DNA of 64,000 nucleotides from Taenia hydatigena (Eukaryota > Platyhelminthes > Cestoda > Cyclophyllidea > Taeniidae): contig JADWOT020000006.1 of assembly GCA_036345935.2 (NCBI GenBank), positions 21,592,967 to 21,656,966 of the forward strand, written 5' to 3'. A model generated the notes under the pieces. The model made no database searches and had not been told where the DNA came from. It saw only the letters and a program-made list of their open reading frames with translations. A program made the translations under genes and the position numbers. Below are positions 12,901 through 25,800 of the stretch, piece after piece (the stretch's first letter is position 1; the number at the start of each line of letters is the position of its first letter).

Positions 12901-14010
12901 TAGAACGTAAAAGTATGACTCTTCAGACAAATTGTTTTACCTAAGTAAAATTAGCAACTTGCTTGAAAGGTCAAATGGTAAACATGGATAAAAAATTTGA
13001 ACATCCTCTTGTCGCTTCGACTACTCATTGATTAGGATACAGAGACGCTGTTGTTCGAATCCCGTTTACTATCATAATACATTTTCGTGATAGATAGTTG
13101 CCTCGTAATTAATGAACATTTCTAAAAAAAATGACAAAAATTTAGGTCAACTTCCCGACCAGTAAGATTGTGACATGTGCTGGCCAATTAAAACTCAGGT
13201 TAACTTTGATTCGCTCTCTCTTTAGCTAATAAAAAACCGATCCAGCTGTAAGGATTTGATTGGGCAATGCTAAATTTTCTTTTGTTTTACAGGGCTTTCG
13301 ACTGGTATTTATGTTCAAACAGAATCCCTTTTTTAACGACAATGTCTTGACGAAACAATTTTCATTGAAATTCATTGACCAGTGTGAAGATCTCAATGAA
13401 TTCGGTCCAACCAAAGTTATCTCCACCAAAGCGTATGAGGCTAGCAATTTTCTTTGGCCCGTTTTTATCCCGTTAAAAAGGCCTACTTTTAATGACTGCG
13501 TTTTACTACTGCATGCATCCTGCCTTATCCCTTGAGTAGCACTTAAGTTGTGCTGACGCTGTCTGCAAACACAATAAACACATCGCTAGGTCCAATTTCC
13601 ACTTCCCTGAAATTTAATTGGTCATTTCCCTCCCCTTTTTCGCCTCCATCAAGGTCACAGATTGATTGGACTAGTGCACATGAACCAACTGGTGACGTGG
13701 TTGTTCAACCAAAAGTCTCCTTTTTTAATCTCTTTCGAGACCTCCATCCAGGTGAATAGATTTGCTACTTCAACTTATAATTGAGGCAACCGCCAACTTT
13801 ATGATCCCATTTCACTGAATTGTAGAATCGCCGGATACACCGGAATACGCGGTGAGTAAAGCTAAGCCAAAAAAATTAGAAAAAGATGTTCTAATAATAT
13901 TTTTGCCTTTTTAGCAACTGATGGACGACTACGACATCTGCGTCTACATACGCGACCGAGTTTTGCCCTACGCAGTGTACTGGTTCACAGGCGAGATGAC
14001 GCAGGCCTAG
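9967..14010 (+). CDS. NAP1L: Nucleosome assembly protein 1-like histone chaperone
   Basis: NAP1-family proteins bind H2A-H2B and help assemble and exchange nucleosomes, shuttling between cytoplasm and nucleus. Eight exons: 9967-10049, 10530-10671, 11692-11806, 12411-12550, 13293-13432, 13654-13751, 13826-13851 and 13915-14010. They total 840 nt, giving 279 residues with all phases matching. The start has an A at -3 in-frame with a short leader. Family landmarks in order: the long dimerisation helix (LYALEFKYARLYAPIY, compare NAP1 LERKYAALYQPL); GIPGYW at the start of the earmuff domain; a VFMFKQNPFF...VLTKQF strand pair; SQIDW; FFNLF; and a final helix with IRDRVLPYAVYWFTGE. The protein stops right after this helix, so it lacks the long acidic C-terminal tail of typical NAP1 (about 390 residues). 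The segment between SQIDW and FFNLF is also shortened. Exon 7 is only 26 nt. Confidence 0.9.
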
Positions 14011-17000
14011 GCACTAGGCCCCCCATCCTACTGAACCGGGAAGTGGGTGAACACCCGACCGCCCCATTGTCTCCCGCATTTTACTTTCGAAGTGGTGGCC
14101 GATCTGTTCCCACCAACCTGTTTCTCTCTCTCTCTCTCCCTTGCTCTAAAAAACACCGCGCCTCCTGGGTTGTGCTTGTATATGCATTGCGTTTGTTTTA
14201 CTCAAATGAGACCTTGTGTTTGGGTACGTTTCGCATACCCTCTGTCTGTCCTTCGCCTTACAGAGAGGCGCATACATTGACAGTCTCTATACTGTGTACG
14301 CCAAGCAGGCAGGCCTGTAGTCCGGTCATTGGTGGGACGCTTAGCCTGGGCATTTGACAGTCCCCTCGATGGTTTGCCATCCATTCGCACATTAATTTAT
14401 TGTGATAAGTCCTATCTAGACGATCGTTTGACTCGAAAAACTAGTCTGTTTTATCACATTTCCATCCTATTGGATAGCGCAGCTCGTTTTAGCCGGCCAA
14501 ACCCAAGGTACTGATTCAAAATAGGGAGGGAAGGGAGAGGGAACAAGTGCAAACGAAGTTGTGTAAATGCCAAATTAAAAGCAAACTTTTACCAGCAGAG
14601 GCACTCCATTTCGATTGACTAGAGGTTTATTTCGCAAATTTAAGTAGGCTACTTGCCGGGTGCTAATTCTTCTCTTCTTTTTTATGCATTTTCCCAAGGA
14701 ACTTCTTCATATTCTTGGCTGGACGCTTTTAAAATCACATAGAAGGCATCAAAAGGAAGATAAAGGTGCAAGTCTGGTGTGCGTGTAGCATAAAAAAGAA
14801 AAGAGTGCATGCATACCTTTGGCTTCATTACAAGATGTGCTAATTATTAACACTATTCTTTTAGGTAGACGGGCTCTGAAACAACCAAAATTCCTCCTTA
14901 ATTATTCTTACAAGAACCTTAGAGATCCACTTAGCCTGCACAGAAAAAACCGAAAAAGGGACGATTTATTTGGTCTTTAATCGTAAATGCATTAGGCCGT
15001 TGATATGGCTTATAAGTAAGAAATGGAGGAGATGGATAGTGGTTACTCTCTTGGTGTCCCTCGAGTCCTAGATAGCGACGTGTAGGTCCCGGATCTTCCT
15101 TGAATTCGTGACTGCTTATATTGGCAGAGATGATCCTGGTCTATCCCTGTCTTTGACAATGCGTACTCCTTAAACCAGCTCTACCATTTGTAATTTAGTT
15201 TCTAAGTCTTGACTGGCGCCTCCCAGCTCCTCCATGCATTAATAATAAATCCCCCTTTTAAAGTCCTCAGGTCCTGAATAACTTTCCTGTTTGGTTGTCC
15301 AGGGTTAGCTATTTTTGGTACTATTTCCGCAGCAATCCTAGACACCGTAATGCACTTGCTTATTCTCTCTTGATTGGCTGAGATAGCTTTAGCCCTACAA
15401 TAAATGACCCAATAATTACTCCAAGTCCAAGGTCAACCAGCAGTCGCCATTAGTAGCCATGAATAGACCTCTGAATGGATGACTTGAATGTAGGTTTGCG
15501 CTGTGGTGAACAAAATTCTCGTTTATTCCTGGCCAAGTTTCAATCCTTACCATGGGGTGTTCCCCTGTCCCGAAGATGTCCTTTTCGGATCTTCGGAGCC
15601 ACTTCAACTCGAGTATTTGGTGCATTCTGCAAGCGTTTGGCACCGCCTCTACAACTCGAGCAGCTGAATGGAACCCCAACAGGTGCAAAGTGATGCTTCT
15701 AGAAAGCTACATTTAAGTGTGTGTTTTATTAATATTGACAGATATGACCTTGAATGGCTCGAAACTGGCGCTTCTCCATCCCTTTTTACCTGCAATTGGC
15801 GAAGCGGAGAAGAAGCCAGATTTGGTAAAACTGGCCCTGCCACCCAGAAAGTTCAGCCTCAGAGATTCCAACTCCGTACCTAGGTGAATCTTCATCAACT
15901 TCCAAGTCCAAAAAAGTGGTTATAATTTGGAAACATTTTCCCATCTCCGCAAAACCGAAAATTCACGAACCACACAATTCACATTTAAGGTCGCTATTCT
16001 GGTGCCCTAGATTGCCACCAAAGCCATAAATTAGGTAACTACGTTCGCTTGATCTTTGTAATACAAACAAAACACAAAGCACCACGAAATCCTTCCTAGA
16101 ATCTACTATTTCTTATGGAAATATAGCACTTTTTTAACCGAATGCTTTGCAACGCGCGCAGGCACTTTAGTCCCCGCTAATAGCCTCCTTGACCCTAATC
16201 TACTGACCATTAGTAAGTAGCATGTCCGCCTCAGTCCTTTAATTCCTTACATCTGCGTCTACCTCAAGGAGACTAAATTTTAGCCTCCAGGACCATGGGA
16301 AGATCTAGCTCACCAGTATAATCTAAATGCCAATTGCTAAGTTCTGCTTAGTGACGGTGCAAGCTTTCACACTGGGTAAAATTTCGCAATGCTAGGATCT
16401 CTTGTTTTGCCCTGAAGTAGTGACCGATCATGGTAAATATCAATGAAGGGTTTGCTTGCCGCTTCGCTCTCGTATGACTTCCAAATAATTGAATTTGAGT
16501 TGCCGTTGTTGTCACATTGGTTTATTATCTCGTTGTCATTCAGAGCCACATGAACTTTGGGCTGTACGGTCCCCTATTGCATTCTTCTCCTCTCCAAAAC
16601 TTTCGCAACCCTTCTGCCCTCTGCTAAGGCCTCACTTTTCCCGGTGATGCCAAATCTAGGTACTTCAGCAACACAAGTTGAAGGCAAGAGTCCGACATTC
16701 ATATAAAATTCTTTTCTAGAGGTGTAGCTTAATCGACATTATGTCAGCTACTCATTCTACAACTTTGCCCACATGTCATCCACTTCTTGCTTGGGGCCTC
16801 TGGAGCCGAGTCAACCTCATTTCGACAAGCGGGCAAGCCCGAGTCACACTTTTATTATGCCCATATACTGATCAAATGACGTATTCCATCTGCATTTAAT
16901 CTTAAAGAGGTGGATTAAATCAAGCCATACATCAGAAATACCGTCTGCCTATCAAAGCCTAATCGACGATAACTGCATTTTTCCATCCAAGTAGCAAAGA

Positions 17001-19653
17001 ATGCGAAAGAATTCTTTTGGTCTAAAGCCACATAAAGCTTGAGCCTTTTGATGTCGAGGTTGGTTAGTCGCGATTCCAATTTGTACTTTTATGCACAGTA
17101 GTCAAAACAACGACCTCAGACTCGGCAGAGATGCGATAACAGAGGCTGGTGGAAGAGGCATGTGGGGGAGTTGCTTTGATTGAGTATTTTTTTTCCAAAA
17201 GCACTTTGTGCCCTAATTAAGCTGCCAAAATTTTTTAGGCAAAGCTGGGTTGGCCTCTTTAGGGCCACTGACTTCCTATTTGACCAGCATTTTTACCTTG
17301 CCTAACCCAGCTTCATCTAAAAAGCATCAGGTGGCTTTGAAAAAGCCCTCGAGATTTCCGATCCCCCTTGAGGGGCCGACAAGAGAGATGGGGAACACAG
17401 AGACTCGCCGAAGGTGTGGATGCTTTACATTAGACTCCCACCGAGGTGTCACCTTATTTGATTTATTTAGCTGCAAGGATGAATAACCAGACTGATGATA
17501 TTTTGCGGCCTGGAGAACCTTCCAGTCCTGCCAAAAAGCAATGACTTATGTGTTTGCTTACTGATGGAATAACTGACTCCAATGATGGGCTCACATCTCT
17601 TCATGCCATGGCTACCAGCCATGCCTCGTGGCAGCAGAACGCAATAATTCACATTCTAGCCTGCACGCCTTCCAGTTCAAAAGTCCACCCTCGAGAAGTT
17701 CACTTTGAAATGGAAGAGGTGGACAAAAGCTCCGTATTGCCCTCCGGTAGAAGTATTTATCTACGATTCACGTCCATCACCTTGTCTGTCTCCACAATCG
17801 ACCTGCCAAGGGGACATTTGGGTGGATACTTGTGAAGACTCAGTGCATGAGAGTCACTAAAGTTGCGTCCATCGTTATCTGCAGGAAAAGCAATTCACAA
17901 GTCACGTGAAGATGCTAACTGTAAAGCTGTTCCCTTGTGAAGTGCCTGGCGAAAGACTTGTGAACCCGAAGGTGTAGGATATGACCTCGAGTAAAGTCCA
18001 CTTTTTTGACAAGCATGCCCACCTTTACCATGACAGGCGCGCTCTTGAAAATTACAAAGTCAACGATGTATCTCTCTTAGACGTTTAGATTAAATGTAGG
18101 TTATTCATGCCTCTATCAGCCAATGACGTGATCACTAAGGCAGTAATTGACCAGCGAAAAAAATCAGAGACGGCATTCAAGAAAGGATGGAATAATATCT
18201 TGATTGGATGCCTCTTCATCCCTTGACAAAGCGATATCCCGGTCATATCCACAGTCTCGAAAGTCCAACCGTTTCTCACATAGGCGTCAGTTATTTCGAA
18301 TTCAGAGTAGGCTCTGACACTTCAAATGCTGGAATTTAACTACCGTGAGAAATACCAAAACCTCCTGCCCGGTGTAATCATGGTTACACAGTTTTGAGGT
18401 CGCCTCTTTGAAAGGAGGAACAGGAAAACAACTGGAAGTGATGCTAAATTCACTAATCACCTCAAATAACACAAAATTGGCAATTTACACAACTTCCAAC
18501 ATCACCCGCTTAAATGACATCTGTCAAAGTTGGTTTGATGAAACCGTGAGATTTTTCGCCTTCTTCATGACGTGACCATCTCGGAAAGCCCCCCCCCGTC
18601 GACTATCCTCTTCTGGAGTGCACCAGTTTGGCAATAAAAGAACGCACCTCAACCAAATTCCCCATTTTGCGCAGTCTACTTCCCATGTCCAATACTGGGA
18701 CAAGGTGAGAGTCGTTACCTCACTGAGGCAACATCTCCCAGTCCATGTCCTCCCAAAGCACCAATCGCCTAACGAGTTGACGGTGCAGCGGTTCAATGCG
18801 CAACAACTTAAAGTTTCGTGTTGTGTATTATCTGCCTAGGACCTTGCTGAAGAGCAAGGTTAGCCACTCCTTCGAGTCCCACTCCACCAAATTGGGAAGA
18901 ACTTCTGCAGCCTATCACAAAAGTACAGGATTGTGATTTCTTCCTTACCACACCAAATGGAGAAGGCTGTTCTCCACGCGCCATTCTCAGCCTTGGTCAA
19001 TATTATCAAGTGTGGGGATCCTCTTGAATGCAATGCATCCCTGAAATGACTGAACTGAATCCACCACGTTCAACTGGATCGTTTTATTTGTCTTTTGCAC
19101 CCGTTTCAACCGAATTGTTGATAGCAGCTGCCATGACGAATGAGACAAGGCCAGCTGTCACTCATCGCAGCAGCTGACTTTGCAGAATTCAAGAATAAAT
19201 ATTTGAGGTGCATACTCCATTCAGTAACTTCTCAAAGCAAATTCAAGTCAAAGAAAGTCAAAAACCTAGTCGATCGATCGCCCACCATTTCGGCATCGTT
19301 CAAAATGACCGCTGCTGTCCATTGCCAAAAAACTCGAAATCGCCAACCTGTAGGAGTGGGAACAGCTCGATTCACCACCTCAAAACGATTAGTTTATGAA
19401 AGCGCATCTCGAGTGAGCCCGGAGAGGTAATATGAGGTAATGCGAGTGTGGCTATTTCAACAGCGTCGCAATAACAGAAATGAAATTTGTGTGTGTGTTC
19501 TGTGTGAGTGATCAACTCTGTGGGTGGCTGGTTGAATGCGTAGAAGAGAGAGAGAGAGATAGACATCTGTTGATACAAGTAGAGATAGACGGAGGAGAAC
19601 GCGGCATGGCAATGTACAAATAACGCAAAAGGAGTCGCATAACTAAGCATAAG
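14011..19653. other. Intergenic region between two convergent genes; no gene recognised
   Basis: This 5.6 kb lies between the 3' ends of the NAP1-like gene (+) and the SPOP-like gene (-). It presumably holds both 3' UTRs. A (TC)n run lies near 14120-14137. On the minus strand, TTTATT at 19083-19088 reads AATAAA and is a candidate poly(A) signal for the SPOP-like gene. Open frames of 60-96 codons occur on both strands (for example 15416-15688 and 17548-17835). None has a recognisable domain or a convincing splice context. Confidence 0.5.
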
Positions 19654-19684
19654 GTAACGCGCCGTCTTCCTGACGGCGCGTTAC
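19654..19684. repeat. Perfect 13-bp inverted repeat (stem-loop)
   Basis: The arm GTAACGCGCCGTC is followed by a 5-base spacer (TTCCT) and its exact reverse complement GACGGCGCGTTAC. The stem is GC-rich in an otherwise AT-rich intergenic region. On the minus strand it lies about 200 nt after the stop codon of the SPOP-like gene, so it would fall in that gene's 3' UTR if transcription continues to the candidate poly(A) signal near 19083. A structured 3' UTR element is one possibility; no function can be assigned from sequence. Confidence 0.8.
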
Positions 19685-19887
19685 ATGGATGGTTTGGTTC
19701 ACTTCAATAAGGACAGCATGGACATAAAACAACCAAACAAACAAACCAACAAACGCAGACTGAATGTACGTAGTATGCGTGCAGGAATTAGTGATAATTC
19801 AGACAGAAAGAGGAAAGAAAAGGGGAAGGATGGGAAAGGGAGAGGGAGGAGAGGACTGCATCTTGTTGGCCAATTCAGAGGAGACGG

Positions 19888-22800
19888 TTAGGAGTGTCGA
19901 GGACGTTTACGCGACGAGGAGGAGTTGGAGGAGGCATTGGAATTGCTGGCTCCTGCAGCAGGACAGCGCAGAGGCAATTGTTGGCAGGCGATGGTGCGAA
20001 AGCATTCATTCAAGAGGTGAGGTCGATGGCGCACCAGTCGTTCGTAGCCCTCCGTTTCACACACCTCTTGTGCATGTCTGCACACACCCACATAGAGACA
20101 CAGAGAGAAGAGACATAAAGCAGCAAGCAGGAGGGTAGCAGACTAAATATTCACTACGGGTGAGTAACACGAAGACAAGCTGATGCGTTTAAGTGGACAC
20201 TTAGAATTTCAAGTGAATTCGGGATGGAACACTGGGAAATTAACCTGCCTCGTGTAGTCTGTTTACATTACTGAAAGACTTGAAAGGTTCCAAAATGAAG
20301 CGAAGAGTTATCAATACATGTTATGCTGTGCTCTCTCGAGGAATATTAGACGAGTGCAGTTGATGTGGTCGAACGGAGGGAGAGAAGGAGGATTATCCCC
20401 AAGGGCGTCATATCGAGAATTCGACTGCCATGTCGATATTGTTGTATAATCCGAGATACTTAATCTTTCACTTCCTTCCTCTTCTCTCTCAGACCCGTCT
20501 TCAGAGATTGAGGAACCCACCACCAGGGAAAGGCGACCTTTAGACACTTTGGCGCATACAGCTCTACCAAGACGTGGACCCACCTCGGTGTGGTATTTAT
20601 CGTACTACTTTGCCAACAGTTAAGCAATTAAGTAAGCACGGACGCGCAACGAGGGTTAGTGGAAACAAATAAGTCAGTTGCGGGTAGAGATGGGGATGCC
20701 GGGACAAAAGGCAAATCAATGTAGACAACAGAACCGGTGTCACTGAAATCGAGAGGGTATGTGGCAAGGAAGATAAAAAGGAATGGAAGTGATACAGACA
20801 ACTTGAATTAACCAAGATTGACAAAAGGAAACTTTTCGAGCGAATGCTAATCACCAGAGATTACAATCCACTTCAAAATCCAACTTACCTCCCTTTGCCT
20901 AAATATGTACCATGTGTGCGATGTAAGGACTCGGGTTACATCTGTCGCAGTTTCATTTCCCACCTGTCTATTTTGTGCGCGTGTGTGGGCGTCTAGGTCT
21001 AAAAAAGAGCTATAGTTACCCCAACGAGGACAGCGGATGAGAGGAGGCAGTGTCCTCCTCCATGCATCCCATCTCCATCCCCCTCTCCGACTCAGGGAGC
21101 AGTTTTGTAACAATTTTAAGTTTTGTATTGTCTCGTCAGCCTAGGAAGGGAACTTTTCACTGAATTTCACTACTTCTGACTGTTTTTAAAGAAAATAACC
21201 CAACCCGGAACCAAAGAGTACCATATCAAGGAGGCAGCCCTCAACCGCACTTTTTACCTTGACCATAAGTATAGCTGTCGCTTGTCAAAACACCTCAACC
21301 GATAGATGAATACTTGCGCGTTAGCCTCATCCCTTAGTACGTGAATCGCAGTAGGTGGGAGTAAAGGTTCTTCAATCCGTCAAGCTCAACAAAAGACAAG
21401 TGGACAACAGAATTGCTAATGCTAATGAGTGGTAGACGCAGCAGTAAACAGCTGAAAGTAGCCTCTTTAACCTAGGGACTGGAGGTGAGAGGTAGAAATG
21501 AGTTGAGATAATGTACAGATAAGCAGATATGAAACCTTAAAATTAATTGAGAGACCACAGCACTAATGCCGCAAGGCTAATTTATTCGCGAAATAAGCAG
21601 TAACGGATTAGCGACCCCACAATCAGTAAAAGTTGGGGATATACAATTTGCCATCTTGTCAAAGAACGGGCCGAGCAATAAAATTGGGGTCCCATCTAGG
21701 CGTACAAAACTTTAGAGACGGACTTGAGCGTCACTAAGGTTCGCTATGTCATTCGAAGGCTCCAAAAAAAAACATTTCCGCGTGCGTAAGGGAGACATGC
21801 AGGGAGGGATAATGGGGAGAGACAAGGACTCACAGCATGATAAAATCGAGAGTGTGCGCCTTGAGTTGTTCTGCGCTGTGAATGTCGGCGAGACTGAGGA
21901 TATCACAGGCCGCTTCTACAGTGAGGTGTTCCACCAGCTCCTCCTCGCACATAGCCTTCAACCGTTCTAGCTGGTACTACAAGGAGGTAGGCATGAGGAA
22001 CGAGTTTTTAGGCCTTAGACTGCATCTATCAACGTAATACGACTTGTTTCTAGGGAAGGAAAAAGAGCATCAGAGTCGTTCTGTGAGGCATCAAGCAAGA
22101 CCGTCAAGCGCTCGAAGGGGACTTGACAACGGGATGAAGTAATTCACCAATTTTAGTTCAGATCATCCGTTGCCTTGGTCGCAGTGGTCAGAAATGACGT
22201 ACCTGCTAAAAGTCAGCATCATACTTACAGCATGAGGATCTGTCCACTGTCAACTATGCTTCTTTTTTCCCCACTTAGGCATCCCTTGGGGAGGGGAGGT
22301 TGACTGGGAATTATAACTCTGAAAAGAATTGCTTTGAAATGGACAAAGACTTAGAAGATGGGAATTCGGAATCAGTGAGTTATTACATATCCAAATAAAT
22401 ACAAAGCAAGGAAGCGAAATTCCACAGACTCCCTCAAGAACTGAGGAAACCTGATGCCTCATTTTTGATCGGCCTTACAACTAATAGCGCACACGATCCA
22501 TAAAAGGGAAGGGGGGAAAACAAAACTGCTTTTTTCACCTTATCTGCGGCAGCTAGAAGCTCCTGCGCCATTACCGGATTGTCCAGTCCCACCACCCGCC
22601 CCGTGTAGATGAAACGTAACACCTCGCCGAGGATATCCGGCTCTACATCAGTGATGTTGACTCTATTTGCTCTCGACTCGGCCATCCCATGCTCAAACAT
22701 GGCCGCAAACACTGGACTCCGCGCCGCCAGGATGGCCTTGTGTGCTTTGAATTGACGCAACACGAAACCCTCACCATTACCACCGCTTCCAATAGCTGGA

Positions 22801-25800
22801 GTAGGAGTGGAAGGAGCACTGATAGGGGTGAGAAACTGATGATAGAGGTGGTGATGCGGCTTAGAGGTGGTCGTAGTGCTACTACCAACAACTGCCGAGG
22901 GGAAGGAAGTGGAGGAAGAGGCAGCAGCAGAGGGTGTGGTTGTAGAGGAGAGCTGGATGGCCGCTGTTGTTGAGACAACGTTCGGAGGGGGTGCCAGAGA
23001 GGATAATGCCGATGGTGGTACTGTCGGCTGCAGCGGCGGTGGTGGTGTTGTCAAACCGGACTGACAACTGCAATCTGTTTGAAGGTAAGGAAGTCATATT
23101 AATGGAAAACTGTAACTAAACATAATCTCCATTGTCTATAACACTAGCAATCTTAAAAAGGAACTGAGAGCCTGAAATACCGATCCAAATGAGAGCCTAC
23201 CTCACACAGTTGTTATTTGAACAATTGTTTCGCACAAGGTAATGGACTCACCATCACTATAAGCATATCCACCATCCATCGAGAGTGGATCTGTGATCGA
23301 GGAAGAGGAGGAGGAAGCAGAATATGTCGAAATGGGATGTCGGTGCTTCTGCCGCTCGCCATTATCACCATTACCCCCTGTCTGGTGCTGTTGCTGTTGA
23401 GGGCAACAGGAAGAACAGGCGGAGCATGAGACAAGTGGGGGCACGGGTTTTCGCACCGCCTCGTTGCTGTCCAATTGCTGCTGTGCTGGTGGTGGTTGTG
23501 TACTTGGCACGCGGAGGATGCCACGAAGCGGTAGAGCGGAAGAAACATCCCCTTCACCCTCCCCATCTGCTGTCTGTTCCTCTGTATCGTCTCTTGAAGG
23601 CGTTTTACTCCCTTCGTCTTCATCTTCATTAGCCTCAGTATCCCGGCAGCCGGTTTCTTCGGCGTCTGTTGAGGCAACAGGCAGGGCGGGAGAGTCACTG
23701 TCCAACCCTTCAACTTGCAATGGCGATGAGTTATCATGAATTTGTTGGGCTGGAGAGGTGGGAGAGGCCATCACAACCAGGGTGACGTCAGTCAGCGTCT
23801 GTTTGAGCAGTAGGGAACCGATGTCTTCGTGAAGACGACACTCAGGTACAGTAATCTGTTGATTATTGATCTGACCACTATCTGAGAGGGTGTCACCCAC
23901 AACAGATATCTGAAAATGAAGAAATTTGATTAAACTACAGGATAGCGCCCGAGAATGCTAGAGGAAAATTGAACACTCATCATCTATAATGGGAGCGGGA
24001 ATGTGAACTGCTGGTAATGGCAGGGATAATTAATTTGCACCACAATTGGATTCCGTTTCTTGCCCCTCGATCAGTCGGAATTCACAGCAATTGGTCCGCA
24101 AAGAAGATAATTTGGAGCATAACATTACCGCTACTGCTCTTCTCCCACATGTGTGAGCTGCTGATTCAATCAGCTAGGTTATTGAGTTAGCTTTTTCACA
24201 GCCTCCTCTAACTGGAAGCATTTCAGACAGACGAATGGTTCGTATGGTCGATAAAAAAACGATAGAGGCAGGGAATGGTAAGGAGTGAAAGTGTCTCAGT
24301 GTTGTGGGAGCACTGAGAAACTAGCTAGCCGCCTGGTGACACAAGGGTGGCCGCCGGGAGGAAGAAGAAACAGTGCGATCCGCTCAAATTCACAGCCGTC
24401 TGTAAGTGTACGCAATAGGCGTCTAATGAGAGTAAAGTGGGAAGTTGGGAAAAGGCGCTTAGGGCACCGCTGCCAGACTGTATAGCTTTCACACCGCATA
24501 CCTAAGAGGAAAGGCAACAAAATAATAAAAAGAACCATCGCGCAAGAGAATTCGCCTAAATGGTAAACTGCAAAGTTGGCGAAGATGATGGAGACATAAA
24601 GATAATCCACTGGGTTATAAAATCAGCATTCCTCGAGAAGTCAAGGTTGCCCCGCCTGAGACAGTAGATGGAAGAGGAAAAGAACATGGAACGTGGAAGT
24701 CCCGCATGCATCGTGTGCTCCACGCCTAATGTGATTTGATCCAATGGAGGAGGGGTGATGGTACCTCTACTCCTACAAGAGTACCCCAGTGAGGCCTATT
24801 CAAATGCATTGACTATGGCCAATACACCGCTTCGCAGCTTGGAAGATGGATGGGGAGGTCTCTCCGATGGACCGGAGCTCACACCTTGAGATAGCTCCTT
24901 CAGCATCATTTGATAGTGAAGATCCACTCAGCCAGTGGTAACTAGACGATCTTCATCCCGTCCAGTCGTAAACAAAGAAATCGGGCAACAGTCCACTCGA
25001 AAAGAAGCGGCAAATATGGAGACGATTAATCTCCCCTCTGATGAACACACGTGGCTAATTTATCTATCTAGCAGTGTAGTGATCTTTTTCAAACCCCACA
25101 ATGGACTTGAAGGAGTAGGGAGCAAATCAAATTGTCTACTACTCAAACCAATAACCTGATGAACGAAAAGCAAGTAGGTGGAAATAACTGTACGTAGTAG
25201 GGCGAATATCTACATTCCAAATACCTCAGAAGTGGCCAAGTTAAAATGTCATAGAAGTGCCCGGGGCAATCAAGCTTGGAAGAAGCCAACGAAAATCGGT
25301 TGCATTAAGCTCACTTCACAAACAATGGTGAGTCGGTCATTGGGGAGGAGCCCACTAGCCTCATCCATGAGAACATCACGACGAATGAACTTTTTGAAAC
25401 CCCAGTCCTTGCCCTGCACGAAGCGATATGCCCTCTGGCTCTCTGTAAGCAAGACGAAGGATTAAAGGGAGCACGGAGAAGAGTTAGCAAACAGAAATGA
25501 GGGAAAATACAACCCACCCATAGCTTTGGTCTCCTCACGTTTCGCATTGAGGATGGAGAACTTAAATTTGGCGCGAGCCTCACTCTTTGAGCCGCAATTG
25601 ATGAGTAAGAGATAGAGAGAGAGATACTCTCGGCTCTCCTCGTCCAAGCCTTTCGGATTTATGCGGAGACACCTAGTACAAATTATGAACGATAGAGATC
25701 GAGTAAGAGCGAAGTTGAGAGCTTAATGCTTGTTAAGTGACAATCATATGATATCACTTTGGTGCCCAACGGCTGGAGAGTTCTCTAATTTTTAAGCCAG

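Noticed and set aside
13045..13070. GTTCGAATCCC, resembling a tRNA B box
   Set aside because: No A box at the right distance and no cloverleaf could be drawn.
17548..17835. 95-codon open frame between NAP1 and SPOP
   Set aside because: No recognisable family, start context or splice sites; the opposite strand is equally open nearby.
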